From the NCBI GenBank assembly GCA_020744225.1, contig JAGMWG010000005.1, forward strand, positions 1,116,001 through 1,180,000: 64,000 bases of DNA. Direction: 5' to 3'. This document shows, piece after piece, positions 45,771 to 56,496 of this stretch; the stretch's first letter is position 1, and each line of letters opens with the position of its first letter. This DNA is from Paraphoma chrysanthemicola (taxonomy: Eukaryota; Ascomycota; Dothideomycetes; Pleosporales; Phaeosphaeriaceae). The translations under genes and the position numbers were made by a program. The notes under the pieces were generated by a model, which saw nothing but the letters and a program-made list of their open reading frames with translations, was not told the DNA's origin and ran no database searches.

Positions 45771-45898
45771 CAGGGTCACCAAAGCAAAACTTGTGCCCTG
45801 GACAGAGTTTGACCAATTACATCATCACGATCGTGTCGTATGAGAGATTTCATTGGTCAATCTCTAACCAGGGTACTCGAAAGCCTTTGGTGACCCTG
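45771..45898. mobile_element. Miniature inverted-repeat element (MITE), copy 2, 128 bp, TA-flanked
   Basis: Both ends carry the same perfect 14-bp terminal inverted repeat CAGGGTCACCAAAG. By hand, 39 of the first 52 positions of the two arms match, including CCCTGG (bases 26-31) and TTGACCAAT (39-47). The centre contains CACGATCGTG. TA lies just outside both ends (45769-45770 and 45899-45900). The unit is noncoding and could fold into one long hairpin. Size, termini, TA flanks and the block AGTTTGACNAAT at bases 36-47 match the copy at 8446-8573, while the remaining sequence has diverged. This copy has the better-preserved termini. The mobilising transposase is not in the window. Confidence 0.82.
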
Positions 45899-47103
45899 TA
45901 TGCCTGCTGTTGCATTGCCGCTAGAGTTTACTTGCTCCGCGTCGAGTGCAGTGGTGACTGTCGCTCTCAGGAAGCCGATGAAGCCGAGGCCTGCTCTGCC
46001 TTCTACTCTTGATTGTGGTGCTAGGGGGGTGATGCGGGTGGAGTGATAAGGATCTGGTTTGTGGTAAATGTGTGTGAACTATCTCTTTTCTTCAGATGTA
46101 GCTATTATTTTTGCAAATACTATACGTAGGTTTGTATTGTCTTGAATCCAGTCTGTAGCATGTTGGAAATCCCTCTTCCTCGATCCCCTCCAAGAAGCAA
46201 CACTCGACTTGAGGTTGATCGGCCAATGAATATTCATCCACGCTCGTATATTCCTACTATGATGTCACCTAACTTGGATATGAAATCTAGGATTATATCA
46301 CCTGTGCACTTTCTTCTGCTTGTTCCGCCGCACTGCACATACCCCGGCGTGCATGAAAAGCATCGACAAATCAACGCCATCCAACCATACCATGAATCTA
46401 TTCTTTCTCGCCCTAAATACCCGAATATACGAGCCCCACGTTCCGTAAAGCCCCTTGATATTTGCATTCTGCTACAGATCCACGTACCGCTCGCACTCAA
46501 ATGCGGAACCACTCCTCACATTCTCTCATCACGGTCCGCAACACTGCTTCACCTTGCCCATTTCCATGCATACTTGAGATCATCACAAATTGATTTTGCG
46601 ACACTTCATTGGTTCGGAACAACTCAAGGACTTCCTTATGATAGCGAGGATACTTACGTATCGCCATCGGCCCCGCACACTCCGATCCTGGATAGTTGTG
46701 CGACGAGAACGATATGGCCATGCATTGACCTCGGGAGAGAAGGACGCTTGATTTGCTTTATGCAGAAGACAAGGTGGATGTAATTCTTTTCTCAAGATTC
46801 TAGTCAGGACGATTGAAATTCTTGCTTTTGCTCACGGCATGAGTGTTTCTTCAAGACCCTATGGCTCTGCGGGAAAAGAGCGTGTACGCATGATTGAATT
46901 AGCGAAAGTGGATAGGTTCAAAGGAAAATAAAAGTACACGGCTGTTCACGCTCGCGATAGACACAGAGACTATTTCCAATTCACAGAGTCAGGATAGATC
47001 GTCTCCATGCACTCACCCAACCCAGAGTTTTACACGACACATGGCTCCATCATGTGCGGAAGAGCATCAACTGCTGCTGAACTTTGCTATTTGGCCTACT
47101 TGA

Positions 47104-47132
47104 CTGATTTATAATTATAATTGGTAAATCAG
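47104..47132. repeat. Small AT-rich hairpin
   Basis: CTGATTTA and TAAATCAG form perfect 8-bp arms around a 13-base AT-rich loop. It lies in noncoding sequence about 560 bp beyond the 3' end of the ligase gene at 47693; no function is evident. Confidence 0.35.
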
Positions 47133-47692
47133 ATATTCCGAACACAGTTTCCCGCGTCTCGTACTGCATCGTGTACGGTTCGTAAATCACCATTGTATCC
47201 ACCGTACAGTCTCTACTACGCATATATGATGGGTTCACCGGTCGGCCATATTCTTCATCGGATAGCCTAGTAAGCAGAGAAGTGGCTGGCTTGATATTGT
47301 TAGTGGACGCCTATTGACTACTGGGTCGGTCACGACATGGAATGCATGTATTGCCGGCTAGTCCATAATCCGTCACGCGTTCGTCGCCACAAATGCTGGC
47401 AACGTAGGTTTCAAACATTGACTACGTGAACGCCTTTGGCGCAACCCAGGCCATGTTCTGTGGCAAATGTGCGTGTCAGCGTGGTCGGAACTGTGTGTCT
47501 GTGGCATTCAAGTGCGCAGCCCTTCAAAGCAGGGGGCTCAATTCAGGGCTAGACCGCAAGGCATTTGACGGCAGTACACTTGCACCAAGACAGCTGTCAG
47601 CTCTGACGTCGTAAATGCTGCACCCGAGCTGAAGAGTTCTCCGGAACGTTGAATGTGGCTGTTAAGCTCATACTTCTATTACTGGGATAATG

Positions 47693-48853
47693 CTATGACT
47701 TTGCAGTGCTTGCCTCGGCCTGCTCGATGAGCTTCGAATGCATGACCTTGATCTCCGGTATTATCACAGATTCAATCTCGAGCGCCGGCTGACCGTGCGG
47801 AATGGTACCATCAGAGGAGATGGATTCGTGTGCTTCAAACTCCTCGAGCTTGGCCGCCTGATCTGCAGCGCCTACCATTGACTGCACGCCAGAGAAGCTC
47901 TTAGTTCGGCGACTGCGGGGAATGCGGATCCATTTCTCTCCATCCATTTCTGACACAAACACGACCTCCCACTTCCGTGTAAGAAGCAAGTTGCCGATGA
48001 CAAGGTGGTGCGAGTATTTCTTTAGCGAATACTGCGCCTTTTTTACTAGCAGTGACGGGTCCGTCTCTAGCTTGAAGCTCACAATCATGGCGTCGGGCGC
48101 CCAGCCATCTACGAGCTGTTTGAGAAACTTGGGCACAGGTTCGAGATCGATGACCAGGCTCTTGCCTTCGGTGCGTGCAGCTGGTGGCTTCCCCTTGGCG
48201 TTGCCGCCCGCATCCTCGGGTCCTTGGTGGAACTCCTCATTGGACTGTATCTTGTGCTCGACCATGCGGTCCTGGGGCACGAAGAAGTCGGAGACGGCGG
48301 CGGCGAGGTAGAACATGGCTTTGGGGCCCAGCGGCCGCATCAGCTTGGCGACCTCGCGCAGGTTCCACAGGTACTCGGTGATGGACACGTACGACAGGAT
48401 CAGCAGCTTGCCCTCGCGCTTAACGGCGTGGTACTCGCGCAGCACGCGCAGCATCTCCTCCTGGTGCTGCTCGTCGACTACGACCTTGCCGTTCTCCTCC
48501 TTCATGAAGTCGAGGAAGGAGCGCGTGTTGTGCGAGTAGTGGCGCGAGTAGGGCAGCAGCGAAAACTGGCGGTGCAGGAAGATGACGGCATAGCCATTCT
48601 CCAGGAAGTATTCTGCACTCGTGGCGCCACGTGTACCAGCCGAGAAGTTGTCGATGTAGCGCACCGTCTGTGTCTCCAGAGGCACCGTGGTGCCGCCCGA
48701 GGTTACCAGCACGACGCGCCGGCCGCTCTCTGCATGGCGCGCAATGAACTCGCGGGCGAGGGTCGTGTTGGTCGTCAGGTCCTTGGGCGTGGGCTCATTG
48801 TTGAAGTAGTGGCTCTCGGCCTGGGCAGCGGCGGTGATGCTGCTGTCGGCCAT
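47693..48853 (-). CDS. CAB2: Phosphopantothenate-cysteine ligase (PPCS), 386 aa
   Basis: Second step of coenzyme A synthesis from pantothenate: joins 4'-phosphopantothenate to cysteine using a nucleotide triphosphate, acting as a cytosolic dimer. This is a single-exon frame from ATG 48853. The N-terminus has the eukaryotic PPCS signature VVLVTSGGTTVPLE, then VRYIDNFSAGTRGATSAEYF, the nucleotide-binding and dimer region. AMFYLAAAVSDFFVP is the conserved substrate-contact block. The C-terminal half contains MIVSFKLETDPSLL and HHLVIGNLLLTR. Its length is somewhat above the yeast enzyme; the insert near 225 (EDAGGNAKGKPPAARTEG) is low complexity. It is transcribed away from the zinc-cluster gene at 49846. 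Confidence 0.93.
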   Translation of the reverse strand: MADSSITAAAQAESHYFNNEPTPKDLTTNTTLAREFIARHAESGRRVVLVTSGGTTVPLETQTVRYIDNFSAGTRGATSAEYFLENGYAVIFLHRQFSLLPYSRHYSHNTRSFLDFMKEENGKVVVDEQHQEEMLRVLREYHAVKREGKLLILSYVSITEYLWNLREVAKLMRPLGPKAMFYLAAAVSDFFVPQDRMVEHKIQSNEEFHQGPEDAGGNAKGKPPAARTEGKSLVIDLEPVPKFLKQLVDGWAPDAMIVSFKLETDPSLLVKKAQYSLKKYSHHLVIGNLLLTRKWEVVFVSEMDGEKWIRIPRSRRTKSFSGVQSMVGAADQAAKLEEFEAHESISSDGTIPHGQPALEIESVIIPEIKVMHSKLIEQAEASTAKS

Positions 48854-49845
48854 GTTGGTGGCATTGCCTCCGGATGCATGTTGCGCAGGCGCGATATTGT
48901 GAGGGGAGCTTCGAAGCTCATGGGGTGAGGTGGGGCTCTGCTCAGGCCAGTCACGTGCCGGCCTCGCCCACTCGCACCTGCCCTAAGCCTGCAACCTTAG
49001 CTGGGACGGGGAGGAAGGCTTGCACAGGTCGTGGCTACCTGGTGCGTTGCTACTTCATCGGTTGCGCCTCCCAGAGGATTCGTCGACTACTTTTTGCTTC
49101 TGCTCTTGCTCCTGCCCGATGATGCAGCAGCCCCTCCTTCCCCGCCGTAGGCATGGCTTCCGTCGCCCATCGCCCGTGTGATGCCATGCAACATAGCAGA
49201 AACAGAAACTGGTCCCTGCTAATGCTCTGCTCCGCGGACTTGTGCGAGCCATATAAACCCTGAGAATCTCCCGTCGCCGCTGCTGCCATTTCACCGCATC
49301 GCCGAAGCTTTGCCAGGCTCATCGCGTTTGCCGCCACTCACAACCATGACAATGGGCCAGCTAACAGCTGACCTGACATTCAATATAAATGCAGAACGGC
49401 AAACACACACGCCATACCTTGATGCCAACTGCTGCTCGCACTGTGTATTGAGTAGCAGTCATCCAACGTGCCAATCGTGTCAGTACGTCACCATGGCCCA
49501 AAGACGGTGTTATTCTCGTCCTACCATCGCGCGGGCAGTTTGTTGGTGAGTCGGCATCTTATGCCGGACCACTCACGAGCTGGTGGTGAAGGAAAGCCCA
49601 TGACACTCACAGCATTTTCACTACTCCCACACCACCATTTTCATCGAGGTCCAGCCTTTCACCAATGTGCTCTAGATCAAGATGCGTGAGGTGCCACAAA
49701 GAAGACGCCTGACTTCTCTCTAGAAGACTTCGAGGCGCGCAACAGAGAAACATCATCACTTCTCGCTGTCTTTTCCTTGGCCCTGCGGCCCACGTTACAC
49801 AGCCTGCCCATTAAAAGCTCAGAAATTTTCTTTGGGCATCTGCTC
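48854..49845. other. Intergenic, 1.0 kb, divergent promoters
   Basis: Upstream region shared by the PPCS gene (minus) and the second zinc-cluster regulator (plus). Nothing else recognised. Confidence 0.65.
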
Positions 49846-52840
49846 ATGTCGTTACCTGGACCCTCAGGACCCGGCGGGTCATCCAAAATCGCCATTCCTC
49901 GATTGATTCAGAAACGATCCGAGCCGCCTCGCAAAGCCAGCATCAGCAGGCAAAACAGAGTCAACCGAGCTTGCCTGAGCTGTCGTGCGCGGAAGATCAA
50001 GTGCAATGGCGGCACCCCGCGTTGTGCAAACTGTAATGAAAATGCTACACCTTGTGTCTATGCTAGCAGCCGGAAAGACCGGCTCAGAACGTTTGTGTTG
50101 TCAAATGCCAAAATCCTAATGCACAGGACTGATGCCAATTAGCGCGACTTCACAGAATCAAGATATGGTCGCGCTCCTGCGTGAACTTCGAAATCAGGTC
50201 TCAGGCACCGAGAAGAACAAAATAGACGAATTGCTATCCGCTGTTGTCGACGATGTTGCGGATGCGGCTGCCACATTGCATAAATCGCCTGATAAACACG
50301 GATCGAACGATTCGGACCAAGGAAAAGAGCAGGGAGAAGCGAACGTGAGCGCCGAAGTCGGTAGTTCAGCAGATCTCGATTTGTTAGATGAGGATCTCAT
50401 GCACGATGAGCAGACGAGGGCAACTGGCTTCATTGGCAAGGCGTCCGAGATTCAGTGGCTTCGTAAGCTACATTCCCGAGGAGTCAGTGAAGACCACACA
50501 GGCCCATACGGACCGCCCGGGCAAAATGCAGAGGCTGCTGCGGAGCGATTGACAGCCTTGAGACACAGGCAGGAGAAGGATCCGTCAACCTTGATGCACA
50601 CGAACAAAGCAAGTTTCTTCCTGGATGATGAGGTATTTGAGATGGATCTGGAGGTAGATCCTTTCGAACTTCCCTCGTTCGAGGACGCCGAGCGATTAAT
50701 GCAAGCATACATGGGAAGTTGTCACAATTCCTTCCCATTCTTGGCAAAGAAGGCATTCACGCATCAATTTTATCACTGTAAGTTGGCGTGCATATTCTAC
50801 GGATTACTAATCTGCTTGGAAATTGAAGCCGATCCAACATTACCTGGATCACATGCTGATAGTTCGTGCAGATTATGCTGCACTGAATCGTGGCAAGCCG
50901 TATGACCCACCACAGAAGTGGCAAGCACAGCTCAATCTTGTGTTTGCTATAGGAGCTGTCTATTCACATCTCACCGCAGCTGAATGGCGCGGAGATGAAC
51001 GAGATCATCTAATATACCACTCACGAGCATGGGCGCTAAGCCTAAAAGATCCCTGGTGGTTCTCGCATCCGGACCTACCTCAAATGCAGATCACTGGTAT
51101 GTTTCCACGTCAAAACATTCCGTTATAGTCTAACCCATGTAGGCTTGCTATCGTTCTACTACTTGAGCATTGGGCACATCAACAGGTAACAAATTTCGAT
51201 CGAATGGAATTGAAACACGTGCTAATGGTCTTAGATCATGGATACTCATTGGAATGGCCCTTCGCTTCGGTTATGCTCTTGGACTACACATTCGCAACGA
51301 AGACCGAGCCTCAGGTGCTGCCAAAAAAGAAGTCCTCGCTAGAGTATGGTGGGGACATTACTCCCTGGAGAGGTTGCTAGCCGCCATAACTGGCCGTCCG
51401 AGCATAGGTATCAACAGGACTTGCTCTGTGCCACTTCCTCTTCCTTTGTCGTCCGGAGACATCGAAGAGACCATAATCGAGTCGCGGTTCGGCGCTCAGA
51501 CCGTGCTGTCCACAAGCCTTCTGGCGCGGAAACATCCTACATCCACAGCAGAGACGCCAGTTTCACCAACTCGAACCATGTCCGACTACTCGACAGGAAG
51601 CTTAGAGCCCGCAAACTCAGGCTCATATCTAAAGAATATAATTCAATTGGGCGAGATCACGCAAGATGCTCTCAACCTTTACACGGCAAGTACAGTGGGC
51701 GAGTCATGGCAGGGAATACAACGAGTCATAGCCCGGCTGACAGAAGAGATTGAAGTATGGGCGACCTCGTTGCCGGATGGGCTCAATTTCTTCAAGCGAA
51801 CGAATGGTCTCGGGCACCGATACGAGCGCGAGCAAAATACTCTTGAACTCCTCTACCATAGCACCATGATCCTCATCACACGCCCCTGTCTCTGCCGCCT
51901 CGACAGGCGTATCAGTAACCAGACAGCCAGATCAAGCGAGTTCAACCAAAGAATGGCACTTACATGCGTGGAGTCGGCGAAGGCTGTTGCCAGACTAATG
52001 CCCGATGAGGCAGACATTGACTTGGTAGCGCTGTATGAAGCTGGTCCTTGGTGGTCTATGGTGCACACGATCATGCAAAGTCTCGTGGTTCTTCTTCTTG
52101 AAGTTTCCTACGAGGCAGTCCATTTTCCGCATGACCGCCAAGACGTCATACCGTCATTGAAGAAGCTGGTGCGTTGGCTGCGTGCTATGAGAATCAGTAA
52201 TGGCATGGCAAGACGTGCATATACATTGGTGGTAAATCTGCTCAGAGTACAAGTTACCACTATCAAGATGGTATGCTGCATACCCATTTATCATTTCCAT
52301 CTCATACCCTCGCCGGCTGGGCATAGCAAGGCTGGACAACAACACAATCGCACCAGATGTCGAGACACTAAATCGTTCCAGGACATTACCGACCTCCTCC
52401 TTGAAGACGAAGCCGCCAACGCCGCCGCCGCTGCCGCGAAAGCCCGCGCCTCCCCACCCCATGAAGCCCTTCAGACCGACCACCTGGATCCCAACACGCC
52501 CACCGGCCTCCACCCAACCCTCTTCCAGCCCTCCTTTCCACAGGTTCCACACATAGACCTCCCTTACACTGACTCCACGCTCGATTCTTACCACTTCCCC
52601 TCTGACCAGACGCTGTACGCGGGCCCGAGCAATGAAAGCGATAATACAGCGCATGCGTATTTGGATTTATTTAACGAGAGTTGGGGGACGAGCGGTAGTG
52701 CGTTTCCGGGGCTGTTTTTCACGAGTTTTGATGAGCAGAATCCGTTGCCCGGGTTTAGTGGGACGGATCCTGAGAGCGAGGATTTCGCAATGGGCGGGTA
52801 TGAAGGCGAGGGGGGGCAGAGACCGGCCGGAGGTGGATGA
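49846..52840 (+). CDS. Zn2Cys6 transcription factor with fungal_trans domain, 917 (or 880) aa
   Basis: A nuclear regulator of unknown targets. Exons are 49846-50090, 50143-50777, 50872-51096, 51143-51185 and 51235-52840 (introns 52, 94, 46 and 49 bp), 918 codons. The zinc cluster has Cys43, 46, 53, 60, 63 and 70 (ACLSCRARKIKC, CANC). The middle homology region follows: HNSFPFLAKKAFTHQFYHYY, KWQAQLNLVFAIGAVYSHL, LLSFYYLSIGHINRSW, GMALRFGYALGLHI and RVWWGHYSLERLLA, diagnostic of the fungal_trans family. A further stretch, 52271-52381 (111 bp, GT..AG, multiple of three), may be spliced without changing frame. The C-terminal 150 residues are acidic and Pro/Ser/Asp-rich, resembling an activation domain. 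ATG 49846 was taken because upstream in-frame codons lack an ATG. Confidence 0.9.
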
Positions 52841-54108
52841 CGAGTAGGCATATGATGTTGATTGTTCAAGTCGATTTATGTCGTTTTTTGGTTATTGCGA
52901 TTATTATGGTAAGGCTTGTGATGGCATGGTTTTTTTTCTCGCGGTTTGACACGCATTATTCGGCTCATAGATTAGAAGACGTCCCTGGGTTGATAAACCG
53001 GTTGTGGCATAAAATAGAGCACAGTCTGACATGTGATGCTTTTCTCTCTCTAGAAGAGCACAGTTATCAAAAGAGAAAGTATACCGTCGAAAACACCATT
53101 ATCAGCAGCAGTAACGACGCAAATCAGCAAGCAAATGCACAAACCCTCACAGCGCTGCTGAGCAGCTGAAAGCCAAATTTGTGCGGCTCACAATTGTACA
53201 TACCAGCACAACCAAATATCCCTAATAACGCACACTTTTATACCTCGTCCTCTTATCAAACTATAATCCCACGAGTCCTGCTCGACCTCGTTTCACAATT
53301 TCTCCCAAAATTCGCCAATTCGCCACCACAACGGCCCTTTTGTTCGTCGTCGTCACAAATACGAACCAACACACTCCACCCATCCCCATCGCCATTCCGG
53401 CACCTGCTTTCGCAAGAAAGCGGGGTGTGTGCACTCAGCCTCCCGAACGATAACGTGGAAGTGTGCGGCTCGGCTCATTATCAAGCCACCTTCCTGATGC
53501 TGCCTAGCGCACGAGGCGACGGGAATGCTTGAGCGAGCTTGGTTGCTAATATTTGCGCGACCGATGTGACTTACCATCAGGGAAAATGATGTAGCTGTAC
53601 CGTATAAGTTTCTTTCTGAATGTTTTGTGGAAACAAATGCAGTTTATGTGCACGATTTCGCATACCTGCAATTCCAAGGCTCTTATTCGGTGCCGCGAGG
53701 TCCGATTGTACCTGGCTGGGTGTTGCAACCATATTGACAATGCTGGGTGTTAGGCCAACGTCAGGGCCTAGCATTGACCCGACGAACCACTTGCTCAACA
53801 GCCAACTTCCTATTCCAGCTACCCAGGCAAACCCAGCAATCTAGCACGGTATCCGTGCCTGTCTGCTGCGCGCGTGCTTATTCGCTACAGGGCGGTCCAT
53901 TGCCTCATCGGACATGGGTGCGGTGACATGGAAGCTGCAGATATGATGTCTATCATTTGTGAAGCTGGTGCGCGAGCGAGCATGGTCCGCGGTGTTTTAG
54001 TACATGGGATTGAAATATAAGGTAGAAGCGTGGTGTCTGCCTTGAAGTCTGGTAGACTGCTTGTAAACTTGCAATATTACCCCGGGAGCAATTCAAGTTT
54101 GGCCCACA
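52841..54108. other. Intergenic, 1.3 kb
   Basis: Downstream of the zinc-cluster gene and upstream of the S41-like gene. Small open frames, none protein-like. No RNA gene or element boundaries were recognised. Confidence 0.6.
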
Positions 54109-56496
54109 ATGGCGCGTCTCCTCACTACCTTGACGAGTCTGTCGCTCGCGTCAATTGCCATTGCTTCGCCGCTTCAAGCTCGTCAGTACGACGCATCTCC
54201 GTGTGCAGCCGTCGCTGCATCTCTCGCATCCCAACCCTCGTCCTCTGCGACGCCCACCGTTCCCGCACAACTTGCATACGACTGCATCACATCTGTACCT
54301 TTCAACCAATCCGCCGCGCTTGAGCTTGTCAACGGCGTGAAGCCATATTTCAAATGGCAGAGTAACACGGTGTGGTTGAAAGACCCCCCGGCCGAGTATG
54401 CGGAAAAAGTGCAGCCGGGTGTAGACATTTGGGGCGAGTTAGAGAAGATCCGAGCGAAGGTGGTGGGCGGAGAGTATGACAATGAACACGCTGTAAGTCT
54501 TGCTGCTTTGGCTTTGCTTTACTACCTAGCTCAATTGTTCTTTGGGTTCAGAGAACTAGAGCTGACGCAATGAAACTAGTTCGGCTTCGAGCTTTACACG
54601 CTTTTGCAAAGTACGCATGACGGGCATTTCGTCTTTATTCCTGACAGCGTAGGCAATATCTTCAACTTTGCGCGCCCGGTACCAATCGTGTCGGTCTCCT
54701 CAGACGGAAAGGAACTGCCCAAGGCGTATGTCTACGCTGATGTGCTTGCTGAGTCGTTTGGCAATTCATCGTTTGCGTCATCCGCGATTTCCAAGATCAA
54801 CGGCCAAGACGCGAAAGAGTACCTAGAGGACTGGGCGCAACGAGGCTCGCTTCAGGATCGCGATGCGCTGTACAACAATGTCTTCTACGAGCTTGCGACC
54901 GTCTCGCTTGGTCCTGTTGGGTCCGGAATCGGTACTTTTGCAGGCTCTGGTCGTGGACGATGGGTGTATCCAGGTCCAACCACCGAGTTCGTCTTCGAGA
55001 ACGGAACAACCAGGACTTATGACAACTATGCCAAGGTCCTTGTATCTTTCGCTGGTATTACAGACGGCGCAAGCCTGTATAAGAAATGGCTTTCGGGACC
55101 CCAGCCAACTCCTACCCCCAGCGCTGCTCCGTCGGGCAACAGCACCGTGCCTACCCCATCAGCGACTGCGTCCACGACGCCAACTCCCATTCCCGCACCC
55201 GGATACCCACCACCAGTTGTCCGTGAAATTCACAACTTGATCGGAGGATACTTCCTTGAGGACGACTATTCTGACGTCGCCGTTCTCTCCGTACCCAGCT
55301 TCGTCGGCATTAGTGCGCAAGAAGAGTTCCAGGCCACGGCCGCCAACTTCCTTGCTGCCGCCAAGGCTGCCGGAAAGAAGAAGCTCATCGTCGACGTGCA
55401 AGCCAATGGAGGTGGCACGATCCTGCTCGGGTATGATCTGTACAAGCTCTTGTTCCCGAACAATGTCGACCACGCAGCGGCTGATCGCTTCCGTGCTTTC
55501 GAAAGCACCGATCTGATTGGCCAGAAGTTCTCTGAGGTTGCTGGTACTTTCCCCAGGACCTTGGTCAACGAGACCGGAAACGAGACATTGGCGACCCTGA
55601 ACGACAATATTGCCTCCTCGCTCTTCAACTACCGCACCGACATCGACGTCAACCTCGAGAACTTTGACAGCTGGGAGGACAAGTTCGGGCCCGGCCTTGA
55701 GCAAAAAGGAGACAACTTCACAAACCTGTTCAGGTGGAACCTGAGCGATGTCTTGATCCCCTTGAACTCTGGCGGCATCTACGTTCACGGCTACGGACCA
55801 CTGGCCAATTACACTGAGCAGCCATTTGCTGCTGAAGATGTCGTCGTCGTGACTGACGGATACTGCGCATCGACATGCACCATCTTTTCCGAACTCATGC
55901 GCCAGCGCGCAGGCGTAAAGTACATTTCCCTCGGTGGCCGACCACGCGAAGGTATCACGCAAGCTGTCGGTGGTGTCAAGGGTACCAATAATTACCCGTG
56001 GACATACATCCAGGCCCTAGCGCAATATGTTGTCACCGAATTGAACTCGACAATTGAGGAGAGCACCGAGCTCAGAAACACCGAGCTTGGGGAGTACTTT
56101 GATGACACGCCGTTCCTACGCGCGGCGACCGGACAATCAATCAATGTCAACTTCCGCGACGGAATCCGAGACAATGACACTAGCAATGTCCCACTCCAGT
56201 TCGTATACGAGGCCTCGGATTGCCGCATTCTGTACACCAAGGCTATGACAGTAGATGTCACAGCAATCTGGAAAGCAGTCTCCGATTCCGCTTGGGGCGG
56301 CAAGAGCCATTGTGTTGCCGGCGATCTGGGCGGCTACAAGACCAAGGCAAAGAGGGAGATGACTGTGCAAGACAAGGTCCTGAGCAGGAGGACGAATGCA
56401 TGGAGAAGGGAATTGAAGGCGGAAGATTACCCGCTGGATGTTTTCACCGACGAGACTGTCATGCAGCTCAACGGCAACGGCCTTATGCCCGTGTAG
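54109..56496 (+). CDS. Secreted S41-family peptidase-like protein, 766 aa
   Basis: A tail-specific-protease (S41, CPAF-like) fold enzyme, probably secreted. Exon 1 is 54109-54492, exon 2 is 54580-56496, joined across an 87-bp intron in phase 0; 767 codons. A signal peptide (TTLTSLSLASIAIASPL) is followed by QARQ, a possible pro-peptide site. The PDZ-like and linker part contains a Pro/Thr/Ser-rich segment (PTPTPSAAPSGN). The catalytic part shows DVQANGGGTIL near 399 and VVTDGYCASTCTIFSELM, in which the Ser after GYCA (about 557) is the expected nucleophile, then ISLGGRPREGITQAVGG. Fungal relatives include UstP of the ustiloxin cluster, but no RiPP precursor or other cluster gene is visible, so a general secreted protease is more likely. 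The basic Lys is not assigned with certainty. Confidence 0.9.

Larger units (their letters stand above)
43536..47692. other. Gene-poor region, 4.2 kb
   Basis: No recognisable gene. The part after about 45400 is visibly more AT-rich than the coding blocks. It contains the second copy of the 128-bp inverted-repeat element (45771-45898), small hairpins (for example 47104-47132), and a long plus-strand frame at 46142-46783 that lacks an ATG at its start and any domain. No transposase remnants were recognised. Confidence 0.5.

Noticed and set aside
46142..46783. 213-residue plus-strand open frame
   Set aside because: It begins at TTG, has no domain or biased composition typical of protein, and lies in AT-rich sequence. 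The antisense strand offers an equally weak alternative.
53886..54015. Possible third MITE copy starting TACAGGGCGGTCCA
   Set aside because: The left end resembles the terminus, but no CCCTGTA partner exists near 128 bp or elsewhere close by.
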